63,388 nt of DNA from Halobacteriales archaeon QS_1_68_17 (GTDB lineage: Archaea; Halobacteriota; Halobacteria; Halobacteriales; Haloarculaceae). A model generated the notes under the pieces. That model ran no database searches, was not told the origin of the DNA, and saw only the letters and a program-made list of their open reading frames with translations. Both the position numbers and the translations under genes were made by a program. Position 1 is the first letter of the stretch, and each line of letters opens with the position of its first letter. The DNA lies in assembly GCA_003021105.1 (NCBI GenBank), contig PXRG01000030.1:1-63388 (forward strand). The letters run 5' to 3'. Positions 40,012 through 54,285 of the stretch are shown here, one piece after another.

Positions 40012-40761
40012 ATGGCGATCCGACACGACGGACTGACCGTCGACTGGCTGGGCTACGCGACAGTCCGGATCGAAACCCCGGACGGCACCGTCGTCTACCT
40101 CGACCCCGGCCGGTACGGCGTCCTGACCGGCGAGTGGCGGCCGGACACCGAGGGGGTCGAACACCCGCCGGCCCGGGACTACGACGCCCGCGACGGCGAC
40201 GTGGTCTGCGTGACCCACGTCCACCACTACGACCCGGACGGCATCCGGCGGGTGGCCCGCGAGGACGCGACGCTGGTGGTCTTCGAGGGCATCGACGTCC
40301 GCGACACCGAGCGCGACGTCGAGCGGCCGGCGGACCTCCCATACGACCGGATCGAGGTCGGCACGGAGGACGAGACGGTGGCCGCGGGCGTCCCGATGTG
40401 GACGGTGCCAGCCTACAACCACCCCGACGGCCCGAACGTCCGGTCCGACGGGACGCCGGTCCACCCGGAGGGGTTCGGCTGTGGCTTCCTGCTGTCGGCG
40501 GGCGGCACGCGGGTCTTCTGGCCGGGCGACACGGACGTCCTCGACGGACACGCCGAACTGGAGGTGTCGCTTTTCCTCCCGAGCATCGCCCGCAACTTCA
40601 CGATGGACCGCCACGACGCGGCCGCCCTCGCGGAGTCGATGGATCCGGACCTGGTGCTCCCGATCCACTACAACACTTTCGGGGCACTGGAGGCGGATTC
40701 GGCCGCGTTCGCCGCGGACGTGGCCGGCCGCGGCGTGCCGGTCGTGCTAGACGAGCGCTAG
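40012..40761 (+). CDS. MBL-fold metallo-hydrolase
   Basis: A 249-residue protein. The metal site is [20 protein letters not shown] (HxHHxD variant of HxHxDH), the later [20 protein letters not shown] with the GDTD loop, and [20 protein letters not shown] with the last His. The N-terminal [20 protein letters not shown] is the typical MBL start. The substrate is unknown; UlaG-like lactonases have similar layout. Its 3' end overlaps the top6A stop by four bases, convergently. Confidence 0.85.
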   Translation: MAIRHDGLTVDWLGYATVRIETPDGTVVYLDPGRYGVLTGEWRPDTEGVEHPPARDYDARDGDVVCVTHVHHYDPDGIRRVAREDATLVVFEGIDVRDTERDVERPADLPYDRIEVGTEDETVAAGVPMWTVPAYNHPDGPNVRSDGTPVHPEGFGCGFLLSAGGTRVFWPGDTDVLDGHAELEVSLFLPSIARNFTMDRHDAAALAESMDPDLVLPIHYNTFGALEADSAAFAADVAGRGVPVVLDER

Positions 40762-41783
40762 ACGACGCCCATCTCGCCCAGCCGCTCGGGCAGGTAGGTG
40801 TCGGTGACGAAATCGAGCCCCCGGGAGGCCAGCGACTGCTGTTCGGCCTTCTTCCCGATGTCGAGCTGGAGTTCGATCTGCTCGCGCCAGTAGTCGGTCT
40901 GGAAGCGCGGGTCCTCCAGTTCGCTCTCCAAGGCGTTGACGTCCGAGTCCGAAAGCGGGTCGGTCGGCAGGTCGTACTCGACGATGTCCTCGGGCTGGAT
41001 GCCGACGAAGTCCGCCTCCGGGGTGGCGAGGTACTCCGAGAGGTGGGCGCTCTTGATCGACCCGTAGGCGACCGACCCGTAGATGCGGTACGACCAGGGG
41101 TCGCCGTCGGTGAACACCACGACCGGGAGGTCGAGTTCGTCGTGGAGCCGTTTGGTGATCCGGCGGGTCGCCCTGGCGGGCTGGCCCTTGAGGTGGACGA
41201 TCAGGGCGTCGGAACAGTCGAGAAACTCGATGGTGTCGGGGTTGTTCGGAATCTGGTAGCCCCCCTCCCCGACGTCCTCCTGGCAGTGGATTTCCCGTTC
41301 GCCCCTCCGGGTCTGCTCGCGGAGATAGAGCGGCCCCATCAGCGTCGCGCCCGACTCCTCCGGGCGCATGTGGAAGTCCTCGCGGGTGACCCCCGAGACG
41401 ATCTCCAGGTCCTCGACGAGCTGGTTCGACTCGTCCTGGTCGTTGAACTGGGCCTCGTCCAGGTCCCACGACTCGCTCAGGTAGTACAGCTCCCGGAGGG
41501 TCGACGACCGGTTTTCCTTCAGTTGCCGGGCCAAAAAGTCGATGGCGTAGATCGACTTCAGCAGCTTCTGTGCGCCGCTGACGGACTTGGCGCTCCGGGT
41601 GCTCTTTCGGTCGCCGTAGACCCAGACGTTCTTGTCCTCGTCGTATTCGATGTTGGACTTGGTCCGGGTGGGGATCGTCATCCTGGGGACCTCGCCCGAG
41701 GCGAACTGGTCGTAGAACTCCTCGGCCAGGTCGATCAACTGTTCGCGCGCTTCCGCGTCGGCTTCGGGTGTGTCGGTGCTCAT
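40758..41783 (-). CDS. top6A: DNA topoisomerase VI subunit A
   Basis: A 341-residue Spo11-related subunit. The winged-helix 5Y-CAP domain carries the active Tyr in [20 protein letters not shown], and the Toprim domain carries [20 protein letters not shown] with the metal-binding Asp pair. Further motifs are [20 protein letters not shown] and [20 protein letters not shown]. With Top6B it forms a type IIB topoisomerase that relaxes and decatenates DNA. The ATG overlaps the top6B stop by four bases, so B is translated first, then A. Confidence 0.95.
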   Translation of the reverse strand: MSTDTPEADAEAREQLIDLAEEFYDQFASGEVPRMTIPTRTKSNIEYDEDKNVWVYGDRKSTRSAKSVSGAQKLLKSIYAIDFLARQLKENRSSTLRELYYLSESWDLDEAQFNDQDESNQLVEDLEIVSGVTREDFHMRPEESGATLMGPLYLREQTRRGEREIHCQEDVGEGGYQIPNNPDTIEFLDCSDALIVHLKGQPARATRRITKRLHDELDLPVVVFTDGDPWSYRIYGSVAYGSIKSAHLSEYLATPEADFVGIQPEDIVEYDLPTDPLSDSDVNALESELEDPRFQTDYWREQIELQLDIGKKAEQQSLASRGLDFVTDTYLPERLGEMGVV

Positions 41784-44167
41784 GCGTTGACTGTGAGTTT
41801 CTCGTCCGCGACGCCGCCGACCGAGAGGTCGAAGTCGGCGTCGCCCTCGACGGTGTATTCGAGGACGGCCTCCTCGCCGCTGGCCACCGTCGGCTCCCAC
41901 TTCACGAACCACTCGTCGTCCATCTCGACGACCGACGCGCCGTCCGTGTCCCGGGGCTGGGCGCTCACGATGTCGGTCAGTTCCGGGCTGGCGTTCGTGT
42001 CGGCGTTGTTCTCGACGGTCAGCCGCACGGTGTCGCCCTCGACCTCCCGGTCGATCAGGACGTTGCTCATGATGCGGGCCAGCGAGTCGCCGATGACCAG
42101 TTCCTCCCGGCTGGTCACGTCGGCCAGCTTCTCGGCCATCTCCGGGAGGATCGTCGCCAGCTTGTCCTGTTTCCGCCGCCGTTTCTCCATCGACCGGCGC
42201 TTGTTGAGGTAGGACTTCAGGTCCCTGGCGGCCTCGCGGATGGCGAGTTCGATCTCGTCTTCGATCTCGGGGACGTTCGCCACTGCGTCTTTCGACTCGC
42301 TGGTAAAGGGGACGTTCGTGGAGGCGACGTGGACCATCACCACCGCCGGGCCGTTGGGCATCCCGGTACCGCCGGGCTGGTCCAGCCCGTAGTTGCGCCA
42401 GTTGATCGTCTTCACCACGTCGGTCGTCGCACAGGCCCCGCGCTGGTAGACCAGGGGCACCCGGTTGGCAAAGCGCATCACCTCGATGCTCCCCCCGTCT
42501 TCGAGGTCCCCGCCGTACGCGATGCCGGCCTCGACGATGAACGGGTCGCCGCCGTGCACGGAGGCGTCCCTGGTAGCAGCCGCGAAGAAGTCCGCGTCGA
42601 ACTCCTTGCGGAGTCCCTCCAGCACGAGGTCCTCGGTGATGGGCGCAAGACAGTCCGTCGGCGGCGAGATGATGTCGGTCTCGCGCATCGCCTCCAGGAG
42701 CTCGCTGGCGGCGTCGCGGTCGTCGGCCACGTCCCGGACCTTGGGCGGGTCGTCCGGGACGGTCTCCATTACGTCCCAGACGGCGTCGACGACCTTCTCG
42801 CGGGCGGTCTCCCCGAAGGTCACGTCGTCGTACTCGGCGGTGTCCGCGGCGGACTTCCGGACGAACTCCGCGAGCGTGGCCCGGGTCAGCCGGTCGCGGT
42901 CGTCCTCCGCGCGCTCGAACTTCGCCGCGATCCGCTCTGCCATCCCACGGACGCCGGCGTCGTCCTTCCGGGTCGTCGTGGCCCCGTCGACGATGGCGTA
43001 GAGGTCTGACTCGCGGTCCGCGGTGATCGTCTTCCAGGCGGCGGCGACGGCGTTTTCCCTGACGGTGTCGCCGAACGTCGTGTCGAACTCCGCCTCGATC
43101 CCCTCGGCGGCGTCGTCGATGACGGCCACGAGTTCGTGGTGGGCGATCCGGTCGCGGTCGCCGGCGGCCGCGGCGACCCGCTCGGCGAAGGCGGCGGTCG
43201 CCTCCCGTCCCTTGTTGGCGACTGCGTCCGCGACCGCCGCCTCGACGTCGGCCGCCTCGTGGGCGCGGGGCGGGCACCAGGCCATCTCCCGGCCGAAGTG
43301 GCGGTCCCGGAAGTTGTCGATGACCTTCTCGGCGGTCGTCCCGCCGACGCGGGTGAACTCCCCCTGGAGGAACCCCGAGACGGAGTACGAATCGGTCGCG
43401 TCGAGCATCTTCAACAGCGTCCCGAGTTCGACGCCGTGGGGGTGGGGGCGGATCTCCTCGGTCTCGGCGGGGAGCTGGTCGGTCGCCCGCTCGAACTTGA
43501 ACTCCCCGGCGGGTTCGCGCAGTTCGATCCGGGCGTGGGGGTTGACGACCGCCGTGTGCTGAACGTAGTCCCGGAGCTGCTGGCGGGCCCGCATGTTCGC
43601 CTCCATCTCCAGTTCGATCCGGGTCCCGTGGGGGCGGTCCCAGGCCGCCGACTCGGCGACGTCGATCTCCGGTTCGTTCTCGTCGGTGTCGATGATGAGT
43701 TCGAAGTACTCGGCCTCGCCGCCGCCCTTTGTCCGGCTGGTGATCTTTGCCGGCTTCCCGCTCGTGAGCTGCGCGTAGAGGACCGCCGCGGAGATCCCGA
43801 TGCCCTGCTGGCCGCGATTCTGCTCGCGCTTGTGGAACCGGCTGCCGTACAGGAGTTTGCCGAACACCTTGGGGAGCTGTTCCCGCGTGATCCCGGGGCC
43901 GTTGTCCTCGACGGTCAGGCGGTAGTAGTCGCCGGCCTCCTCGATCTCGACGTAGATGTCGGGGAGGATGCCGGCCTCCTCGCAGGCGTCAAGAGAGTTG
44001 TCGACGGCCTCCTTGACCGCAGTCACGAGTGCCCGGGCCCCGCTGTCGAACCCGAGCATGTGCTTGTTCTTCTCGAAGAACTCGGCGATCGAGATCGCGC
44101 GCTGGCTCTCGGCCAGCTCCTCCGCGATCCCCGCCCCCTCGCCGAGTTGGGACTGGTACGACGTCAT
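41780..44167 (-). CDS. top6B: DNA topoisomerase VI subunit B
   Basis: A 795-residue GHKL ATPase subunit. The ATP site is [20 protein letters not shown] (N-box), [20 protein letters not shown] (G1), [20 protein letters not shown] (G2) and [20 protein letters not shown]. The H2TH and transducer domains follow, with [20 protein letters not shown] and the long haloarchaeal insertion (about 340-480) that contains two related FGxTxREnxVxAxW elements. The C-terminal ~130 residues form an Ig-like domain ([20 protein letters not shown]). The start at 44167 sits 30 bp after a CATTTATG box on the minus strand. Confidence 0.94.
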   Translation of the reverse strand: MTSYQSQLGEGAGIAEELAESQRAISIAEFFEKNKHMLGFDSGARALVTAVKEAVDNSLDACEEAGILPDIYVEIEEAGDYYRLTVEDNGPGITREQLPKVFGKLLYGSRFHKREQNRGQQGIGISAAVLYAQLTSGKPAKITSRTKGGGEAEYFELIIDTDENEPEIDVAESAAWDRPHGTRIELEMEANMRARQQLRDYVQHTAVVNPHARIELREPAGEFKFERATDQLPAETEEIRPHPHGVELGTLLKMLDATDSYSVSGFLQGEFTRVGGTTAEKVIDNFRDRHFGREMAWCPPRAHEAADVEAAVADAVANKGREATAAFAERVAAAAGDRDRIAHHELVAVIDDAAEGIEAEFDTTFGDTVRENAVAAAWKTITADRESDLYAIVDGATTTRKDDAGVRGMAERIAAKFERAEDDRDRLTRATLAEFVRKSAADTAEYDDVTFGETAREKVVDAVWDVMETVPDDPPKVRDVADDRDAASELLEAMRETDIISPPTDCLAPITEDLVLEGLRKEFDADFFAAATRDASVHGGDPFIVEAGIAYGGDLEDGGSIEVMRFANRVPLVYQRGACATTDVVKTINWRNYGLDQPGGTGMPNGPAVVMVHVASTNVPFTSESKDAVANVPEIEDEIELAIREAARDLKSYLNKRRSMEKRRRKQDKLATILPEMAEKLADVTSREELVIGDSLARIMSNVLIDREVEGDTVRLTVENNADTNASPELTDIVSAQPRDTDGASVVEMDDEWFVKWEPTVASGEEAVLEYTVEGDADFDLSVGGVADEKLTVNA

Positions 44168-44174
44168 CGTGTAG

Positions 44175-46352
<2,178 letters not shown>

Positions 46353-46364
46353 GGTGATCGACGG

Positions 46365-48839
<2,475 letters not shown>

Positions 48840-48990
48840 ACGGCGGGCGATTTTCGCCGGCACCGTTGCCTGGAAAGCGAGGACCACGAGCGGAGCGGAA
48901 CCGAGCGCGACAGCAAAAGACGGCCCGACCACGTATTTGCGACGAGTGATTCAGCGCCTCGGGTGCGGAACCCGAGGGGAAACAGTCGGG

Positions 48991-49908
48991 TCAGAGGACC
49001 CTTTTCCCGAACGCGCTGGCGGCCAGTTCGACCGCCAGTTCGGCCGTCCGGTTGTGGCTGTCGAGGATCGGGTTCACCTCGACCAGTTCCAGGGCCGCGA
49101 GCGGGTCGCGGTCGGCGTCCGCGCGGGCGACCCGTTCCATCGCGGCGTGGGCCTCGCGGTAGGAGACGCCGCCGCGGACGGGCGTCCCGACGCCGGGCGC
49201 CTCGGAGGGGTCCAACCAGTCCAGGTCGAGGCTGACGTGGACGCTCTCGGTGCCGTCCGTCACGACCGAGAGCGCATCGTCGACGACGTCTGTCACCCCG
49301 CGGTCGTCGATGTCGGTCATGGTGAAGGCCGTCACGTCGCTGTCCCGGATCGCCGGGGCCTCCTCGGCGTCGACGTCCCGGAGGCCGACGAGCGCGACGT
49401 TTTCGGGGGCGACGCCGGGCGCGTCGGCCCAGTCCGTCCCCTCGAACGGGCCCCGCCCGAGGATGGCAGCCAGGGACATCCCGTGGACGTTACCGCTGGG
49501 CGACGTCTCGGGGGTGTTGAAGTCGCCGTGGGCGTCGAACCAGAGGATACCGCGGTCGCCCGCCCCGGCGAGACCGTTCGCGGTCCCGGCGGCGATGGAG
49601 TGGTCGCCGCCGAGCACCAGCGGCACCGCGCCGGCCGCGACGGCGTCTGCCACCTCGTCGGCCACCCGCCGGCAGACAGTTCGGGTTTCGTCGAGGAACT
49701 TCGCGCGACCGGCGACGGACCCTGACTCGGGGTCGCGCCCCTCGGGCCGGGGAACGACGACGTCCCCGGCATCGGAGCAAGTAGCGCCCAGTTCTGCCAG
49801 CGCGTCCGCGAGGCCGGCGTAGCGGATCGCCGACGGCCCCATGTCGACCCCCCGTCGGTCCGCCCCCAGGTCCATCGGTACGCCGATGACGCGCAGTGTC
49901 CGGTCCAT
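48991..49908 (-). CDS. rocF: Arginase/agmatinase family ureohydrolase, arginase-like
   Basis: A 305-residue enzyme with the two-manganese site in three motifs: LVLGGDHSIAAGTANG (His), ILWFDAHGDFNTPETSPSGN (DxHxD) and VHVSLDLDWLDPSEAPGVGT (DxD). The opening TLRVIGVPMDLGADRRGVDM with GPSAIRYAGL is typical for arginase (RocF-like) rather than agmatinase. It hydrolyses arginine to ornithine and urea. Start at 49908. It lies 37 bp downstream of the epimerase gene on the same strand. Confidence 0.85.
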   Translation of the reverse strand: MDRTLRVIGVPMDLGADRRGVDMGPSAIRYAGLADALAELGATCSDAGDVVVPRPEGRDPESGSVAGRAKFLDETRTVCRRVADEVADAVAAGAVPLVLGGDHSIAAGTANGLAGAGDRGILWFDAHGDFNTPETSPSGNVHGMSLAAILGRGPFEGTDWADAPGVAPENVALVGLRDVDAEEAPAIRDSDVTAFTMTDIDDRGVTDVVDDALSVVTDGTESVHVSLDLDWLDPSEAPGVGTPVRGGVSYREAHAAMERVARADADRDPLAALELVEVNPILDSHNRTAELAVELAASAFGKRVL

Positions 49909-49945
49909 ACGACGTATCGAGCGGCGGCGAAGAAAAAGGCCCCTC

Positions 49946-50863
49946 CTAGGTGTACTGGGCACAGACCCGCCGGATGCCTTCCTCGAAGTCGATTTCCGGC
50001 TCCCAGCCGGTCGCCGCGTTGATCTTCGAGTAGTCCGCACAGGTGTCGTGGACGTAGACGTCCTCTGGGATCGGGTTCTCGACGTACTCGGGGTCGACGT
50101 CTGTCCCGAGTTCGTCGTTGAGCATGGCGACGAGTTCGTTGAAGGAGTAGGCCTCGCCGGTCCCGAGGTTGTAGGTGCCGGTGAGTTCGTGGTCGGCGGC
50201 GAGTTCGATCCCGCGCACGACATCGTCGACGTGGGTGAAATCGCGGGTCTGGGTGCCGTCGCCGTAGAGTTTCGGCGGCCGGCCGGCGGCGATGTCGTCG
50301 GCGAACTGGGCGATGACGTTGGCGTACTCGCCTTTGTGTTCCTCGGCACCGCCGTACCCCTGGTAGACGGAGAAAAACCGGAGGCCGGCCATCGAGAGGT
50401 CGTAGTGGTTGGCGAAGTACTCGCCGTAGCGTTCGCGGGCCATCTTCGATGCCTCGTAGCCAGTGTTGACCGTGACGGGCATGTCCTCGGGGGAGGGTTC
50501 GGTCTGGCTCCCGTAGATCGAGGACGTCGAGGCGTAGACGACCGTGTCGCACCCGTCCGCGCGGGCCTGGTCGACGGTGTTGACGAACCCCTCCACATTG
50601 ACCCGGGCGCCACGGGTCGGTTCGTCCTCGTGCATCGCGTACGACGAGAGAGCCGCGAAGTGGAAGACCACGTCCACGTCCGTCGGGAGGTCGTCGTCGA
50701 GGACGCTCGCCTCGACGAACGCAACCGCCTCGTCGAGGTTGGCGGGCGTGCCGAGGTAGCCGTCGTCGACGGCGACCACGTCGTTGTCCGCGGCAAGGGC
50801 GTTCGCCAGGTTCGACCCGATGAAGCCGGCACCGCCGGTGACGAGAACGCGCTTGTTACGCAT
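49946..50863 (-). CDS. NAD-dependent sugar epimerase/dehydratase
   Basis: A 305-residue extended SDR protein. The cofactor motif is VLVTGGAGFIGSNLANALAA, followed by VVFHFAALSSYAMHEDEPTR, the catalytic SSIYGSQTEP and NTGYEASKMARERYGEYFAN (YxxxK), and the substrate region GTYNLGTGEAYSFNELVAML. UDP-glucose 4-epimerase or a related nucleotide-sugar epimerase is most likely. It may feed S-layer glycosylation. The start at 50863 is the Met at the Rossmann strand. Confidence 0.87.
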   Translation of the reverse strand: MRNKRVLVTGGAGFIGSNLANALAADNDVVAVDDGYLGTPANLDEAVAFVEASVLDDDLPTDVDVVFHFAALSSYAMHEDEPTRGARVNVEGFVNTVDQARADGCDTVVYASTSSIYGSQTEPSPEDMPVTVNTGYEASKMARERYGEYFANHYDLSMAGLRFFSVYQGYGGAEEHKGEYANVIAQFADDIAAGRPPKLYGDGTQTRDFTHVDDVVRGIELAADHELTGTYNLGTGEAYSFNELVAMLNDELGTDVDPEYVENPIPEDVYVHDTCADYSKINAATGWEPEIDFEEGIRRVCAQYT

Positions 50864-51009
50864 GTGATAGTGCGCTCGAAGGTCTACCTCTAAGCTCTGT
50901 CGATAGCGGACGTGTTCGGACGGCCCGATCGCCGGCAGGCACCGGAATTGCGCGATTCAGGGAGTGACCACCCACCGCATTTAAGGATGGGTATTCCCAA
51001 TCATTATGC

Positions 51010-51543
51010 ATGTCATCTATCGAACTCACGCCGAGCCAGAAAAACATCCTGCAGGAACTGGTAAACCTCCACCGGCAGTCCGAATCGGCCGTCAAGGGCG
51101 AGGACATCGCGGAGAAGGTAGACAGGAACCCGGGGACGATCCGCAACCAGATGCAGAGCCTGAAGGCGCTCCAGCTCGTCGAGGGGGTCCCGGGACCGAA
51201 AGGGGGGTACAAACCGACCGCGAACGCCTACGACGCCCTGAACGTCCAGAACATGGACCAGGCGGCGAACGTGCCGCTCAGCCACAACGGCGAACCCGTC
51301 GAGGGGGCCAACGTCGAGGAGATCGACCTGACGAGCGTCCACCACCCCGAGGAGTGCCGCGCCGAGGTCAAGCTCCAGGGGACGATCACCGGCTTCCACG
51401 AGGGCGACACGGTGACCGTCGGCCCGACGCCGCTGTCGAAACTCCGGATCGTCGGGACCGTCGAGGGGAAAGACGACACCAACAACATCCTCATTCTCAC
51501 CATCGACGACATGATCGCCCCGGTCGAGGAGCCGGCGAAGTGA
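51010..51543 (+). CDS. Winged HTH regulator with C-terminal small-ligand or OB-like domain
   Basis: A 177-residue protein. N-terminal winged helix: LTPSQKNILQELVNLHRQSE with DIAEKVDRNPGTIRNQMQSL, KALQLVEGVPGPKGGYKPTA (wing). The C-terminal beta-rich part ECRAEVKLQGTITGFHEGDT, VTVGPTPLSKLRIVGTVEGK resembles a small OB or SH3-like ligand domain. Rrf2/TrmB-like by layout. GCATTTAAGG (50977-50986) lies about 28 bp before the ATG, which predicts a leaderless mRNA. Confidence 0.78.
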   Translation: MSSIELTPSQKNILQELVNLHRQSESAVKGEDIAEKVDRNPGTIRNQMQSLKALQLVEGVPGPKGGYKPTANAYDALNVQNMDQAANVPLSHNGEPVEGANVEEIDLTSVHHPEECRAEVKLQGTITGFHEGDTVTVGPTPLSKLRIVGTVEGKDDTNNILILTIDDMIAPVEEPAK

Positions 51544-51709
51544 CGCGGTCTGCCCGACGAGAGTAGCACACAGGGAGGATCGCGGCGGCAGACGGGAACC
51601 GCGGGGCGTCCCGGCGGACACCGACGCCGGCGATGGGTCCTCTAGACGATCGTCGAACGCCAGTACGGATTTCAAAGGGTTTGTATCGAACGACTGCCGA
51701 GAGACCCCC

Positions 51710-52873
51710 ATGACAGAGAACGTCGTCGTGCTCGGGTCGGGGTACGCCGGTGCGGGTGCCATCCAGAGCCTCGAAGCCGAACTGGGCCGGGAGGCCGACA
51801 TCACCTGGATTTCGGACGTCGACTACCACCTGGTGCTCCACGAGGCCCACCGCTGTATTAGCGACCCGAGCGTCAAAGAGCAGATCACGGTCCCGGTCGA
51901 GGACATCAAGTCCCCGGCGACCCGCTTCATCCACGGCGAGGTCGTCGGCGTCGACTGCGCGGACCGGACCGTGTCGCTGGCGGACGGGTCGACGGTGTCC
52001 TACGACTACCTGCTGGTCGGGATCGGTTCCCGGACGGCGTTTTTCGGGATCGAGGGGTTGCGGGAACACGCCCTGACGCTGAAGAGCCTCGACGACGTGC
52101 TGGACGTCCACGAGGCGGTCAGGGACGCCGCCCGGGAGGCGTCACGGGACGATCCCGCCCGGGTCGTCGTCGGGGGGGCGGGGCTGTCGGGCATCCAGAC
52201 CGCCGGCGAGGTCGCGGAGTTCCGCGACGAGCGCCGCGCGCCCCTGGAGATCCACCTCGTCGAGGGCTTAGACGAGATCTTCCCGGGCAACGACCCGGAA
52301 CTCCAGGGAGCGCTCAGGAAGCGACTGGAGGCCCGGGACGTCAACATCATGACCGGGGAGTTCGTCGGCGAGGTCGACGCCGACCGGGTCTACGTCGGCG
52401 ACGACCGCGAACTCGAATACGACGTGCTCGTCTGGACCGGCGGCATCACGGGACGCGACTGCGTCACGGGGATGGACGTCCGGAAGGACGAGCGCAACCA
52501 CCGGCTCAACGCCGAGGCCACGTTCCGGACCAGCGACGAGCGAGTGTTCGCCATCGGGGACTGCGCGCTGATCGACCAGCCCGGCGACCAGCCCGCGCCC
52601 CCGACCGCACAGGCCGCCTGGGACGCCGCCGAACACGCCGGCAAAAACATCGTCCGGGCCATCCGCGGCCAGCCGCTCGAACGGTGGACCCACAAGGACA
52701 AGGGCACGGTCATCTCCGTCGGCGAGGACGCCGTCGCCCACGACGTGCTGATGATCCCGATCTCGACGTTCGGCGGCCCGGTCGCCCACCTGCTCAAGAA
52801 GGGAATCGCCGCGCGCTGGCTGGCCGACGTCGACGGCGTGGACCGGGCGATCCGGGCCTGGCCGCAAATGTAA
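51710..52873 (+). CDS. NDH-2-like FAD/NAD(P) oxidoreductase
   Basis: A 387-residue protein. FAD site: NVVVLGSGYAGAGAIQSLEA. NAD site: ARVVVGGAGLSGIQTAGEVA. Second FAD motif: RTSDERVFAIGDCALIDQPG. The YDYLLVGIGSRTAFFGIEGL segment and the C-terminal helix VLMIPISTFGGPVAHLLKKG fit type II NADH dehydrogenases, which pass electrons to quinone without pumping protons. The membrane-binding C-terminus is present but short. TATA-like GGATTTCAAAGG lies near 51668. Confidence 0.87.
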   Translation: MTENVVVLGSGYAGAGAIQSLEAELGREADITWISDVDYHLVLHEAHRCISDPSVKEQITVPVEDIKSPATRFIHGEVVGVDCADRTVSLADGSTVSYDYLLVGIGSRTAFFGIEGLREHALTLKSLDDVLDVHEAVRDAAREASRDDPARVVVGGAGLSGIQTAGEVAEFRDERRAPLEIHLVEGLDEIFPGNDPELQGALRKRLEARDVNIMTGEFVGEVDADRVYVGDDRELEYDVLVWTGGITGRDCVTGMDVRKDERNHRLNAEATFRTSDERVFAIGDCALIDQPGDQPAPPTAQAAWDAAEHAGKNIVRAIRGQPLERWTHKDKGTVISVGEDAVAHDVLMIPISTFGGPVAHLLKKGIAARWLADVDGVDRAIRAWPQM

Positions 52874-52887
52874 TCGAAGTGATCCCC

Positions 52888-52909
52888 CCGGGAGCGCGGT
52901 CACTCCCGG
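52888..52909. terminator. Stem-loop between convergent genes
   Basis: CCGGGAG (52888-52894) and CTCCCGG (52903-52909) form seven perfect pairs around an eight-base loop, in the 26-bp space between the stops of the NDH-2-like and udp genes and into the latter's last codons. It could serve both transcripts. Confidence 0.5.
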
Positions 52910-53775
52910 TCCAGCCCGAGGCCGGCGTGCCAGCCATCCGCGCCGGCCGCCCCGGTCCGGTCGTCCATCGCCGCCAGCAACGACACCGCGAGACTGGCCG
53001 TCTCGGCCGCCCGGTCGTCGCCCACCGTGCGGAACTCGCCGGTCGTCCGGTCGGCGTAGACGGCACACACCGCACCGGCCCGGAGGCCGTAAACGTTCGC
53101 CAGTGTCAGGATGGCGCTGGCCTCCATCTCGAAGTTTATCACGCCCGCCTCCCGGAGTTCGTCGACCAGGTCGTCGCTGCCGGCCGCCTCGAACCCACGG
53201 AAGCCGGGGCGGGCCTGGCCGGCGTAGAAACTGTCGGTCGAACAGGTCAGCCCGACGTGGTAGTCGTGGCCGAGCCGTTCGGCCGCCGCGACCAGCGCCG
53301 AGACGACACGGTAGTCGGCGACCGCCGGGTAGTCCTCCCGGACGTACTCGTCGCTGGTCCCCTCCTGGCGGACCGCGCCCGTCGTGACGACGAGGTCACC
53401 GACCGACACCTCCGGCTGGATCGCGCCGCAGGACCCCACGCGGATCAGCGTATCCGCGCCGACCCGGGCCAGTTCCTCGACCGCGATGGCCGCCGAGGGG
53501 CTGCCGATGCCCGTCGACGTGACCGAGACCGGCGTCCCCTCGTGGGTGCCGGTCGCGGTTCGGTACTCGCGGTGGTCCCCGACGACGGTCGCCCCGTCCC
53601 AGCAATCGGTGATGGTGTCGAGCCGCTCCGGATTGCCCGGCAGGAGGACGCTGTCGGCCACGTCGCCGGGCGCGACCTCCAGGTGGTACTGGACGCCGTC
53701 GTTCGGGTCCTCGCTGTCGGCCTGCCCGTCGCCAGCACCACCCGAGTCCCCGCTGTCGGAGCGATCGCCCGTCAT
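52900..53775 (-). CDS. udp: Uridine phosphorylase-type nucleoside phosphorylase
   Basis: A 291-residue protein. The NP-1 phosphorylase fold shows DVADSVLLPGNPERLDTITD (phosphate Gly/Arg), VTSTGIGSPSAAIAVEELAR, ADTLIRVGSCGAIQPEVSVG and GVINFEMEASAILTLANVYG (the substrate Glu-Met-Glu). The first ~30 residues (MTGDRSDSGDSGGAGDGQAD) are a disordered acidic extension. It splits uridine to uracil and ribose-1-phosphate, feeding the archaeal pentose-bisphosphate route. The ATG overlaps the cdd stop (ATGA): cdd first, then udp. Confidence 0.9.
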   Translation of the reverse strand: MTGDRSDSGDSGGAGDGQADSEDPNDGVQYHLEVAPGDVADSVLLPGNPERLDTITDCWDGATVVGDHREYRTATGTHEGTPVSVTSTGIGSPSAAIAVEELARVGADTLIRVGSCGAIQPEVSVGDLVVTTGAVRQEGTSDEYVREDYPAVADYRVVSALVAAAERLGHDYHVGLTCSTDSFYAGQARPGFRGFEAAGSDDLVDELREAGVINFEMEASAILTLANVYGLRAGAVCAVYADRTTGEFRTVGDDRAAETASLAVSLLAAMDDRTGAAGADGWHAGLGLDRE

Positions 53776-54167
53776 GGTGCCTTCCCCAGGTGGCCGGGCG
53801 TGATCGTGTCGGGAATCAGTTCGCCGAGGGTGTACTCGACGGTCCCATCGCCGGCGTCACAGACGACCACGGTTCCGGGATCACAAAACTCCGCGAGCGT
53901 CTGCCGACACATGCCGCAGGGCGTGACGGCGTCGCGGGCCGCCGAGGAGACGGCGACCCGGTCGAACGAGCGGTGGCCGTCCCGGACCGCGGCACCCACG
54001 GCGACCTCCTCGGCGTGGAGGCTGTTGCTGTAGTTGGCGTTCTCGACGTTGCAGCCGGTGTAGACGCCGCCGTCGGCGGTCGCGATCGCGGCCCCGACTG
54101 GGTACTCCGAGTAGGGGGCGTAGGCGGCCTCGGCCGCCGACCGGGCGCGCGCCACGAGGTCGTCCAT
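53772..54167 (-). CDS. cdd: Cytidine deaminase
   Basis: A 131-residue tetrameric-type enzyme. Zinc motifs: GCNVENANYSNSLHAEEVAV (HAE) and AARDAVTPCGMCRQTLAEFC (PCxxC). The start MDDLVARARSAAEAAYAPYS with YAPYSEYPVGAAI is the family opening. It deaminates cytidine to uridine, which the coupled Udp then splits, so the pair forms a pyrimidine salvage operon. Start at 54167. Confidence 0.93.
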   Translation of the reverse strand: MDDLVARARSAAEAAYAPYSEYPVGAAIATADGGVYTGCNVENANYSNSLHAEEVAVGAAVRDGHRSFDRVAVSSAARDAVTPCGMCRQTLAEFCDPGTVVVCDAGDGTVEYTLGELIPDTITPGHLGKAP

Positions 54168-54285
54168 GCCCACAGCGCGGCCCGGACGGACAAAAACGCT
54201 CCCCTCCGACGGCCCGGCGCGCGAGCGTCCGGCCAACCGAGCGCGAGACACTCCCCCCGGAGCGCGATTGCCGGGGGACCTCCGA

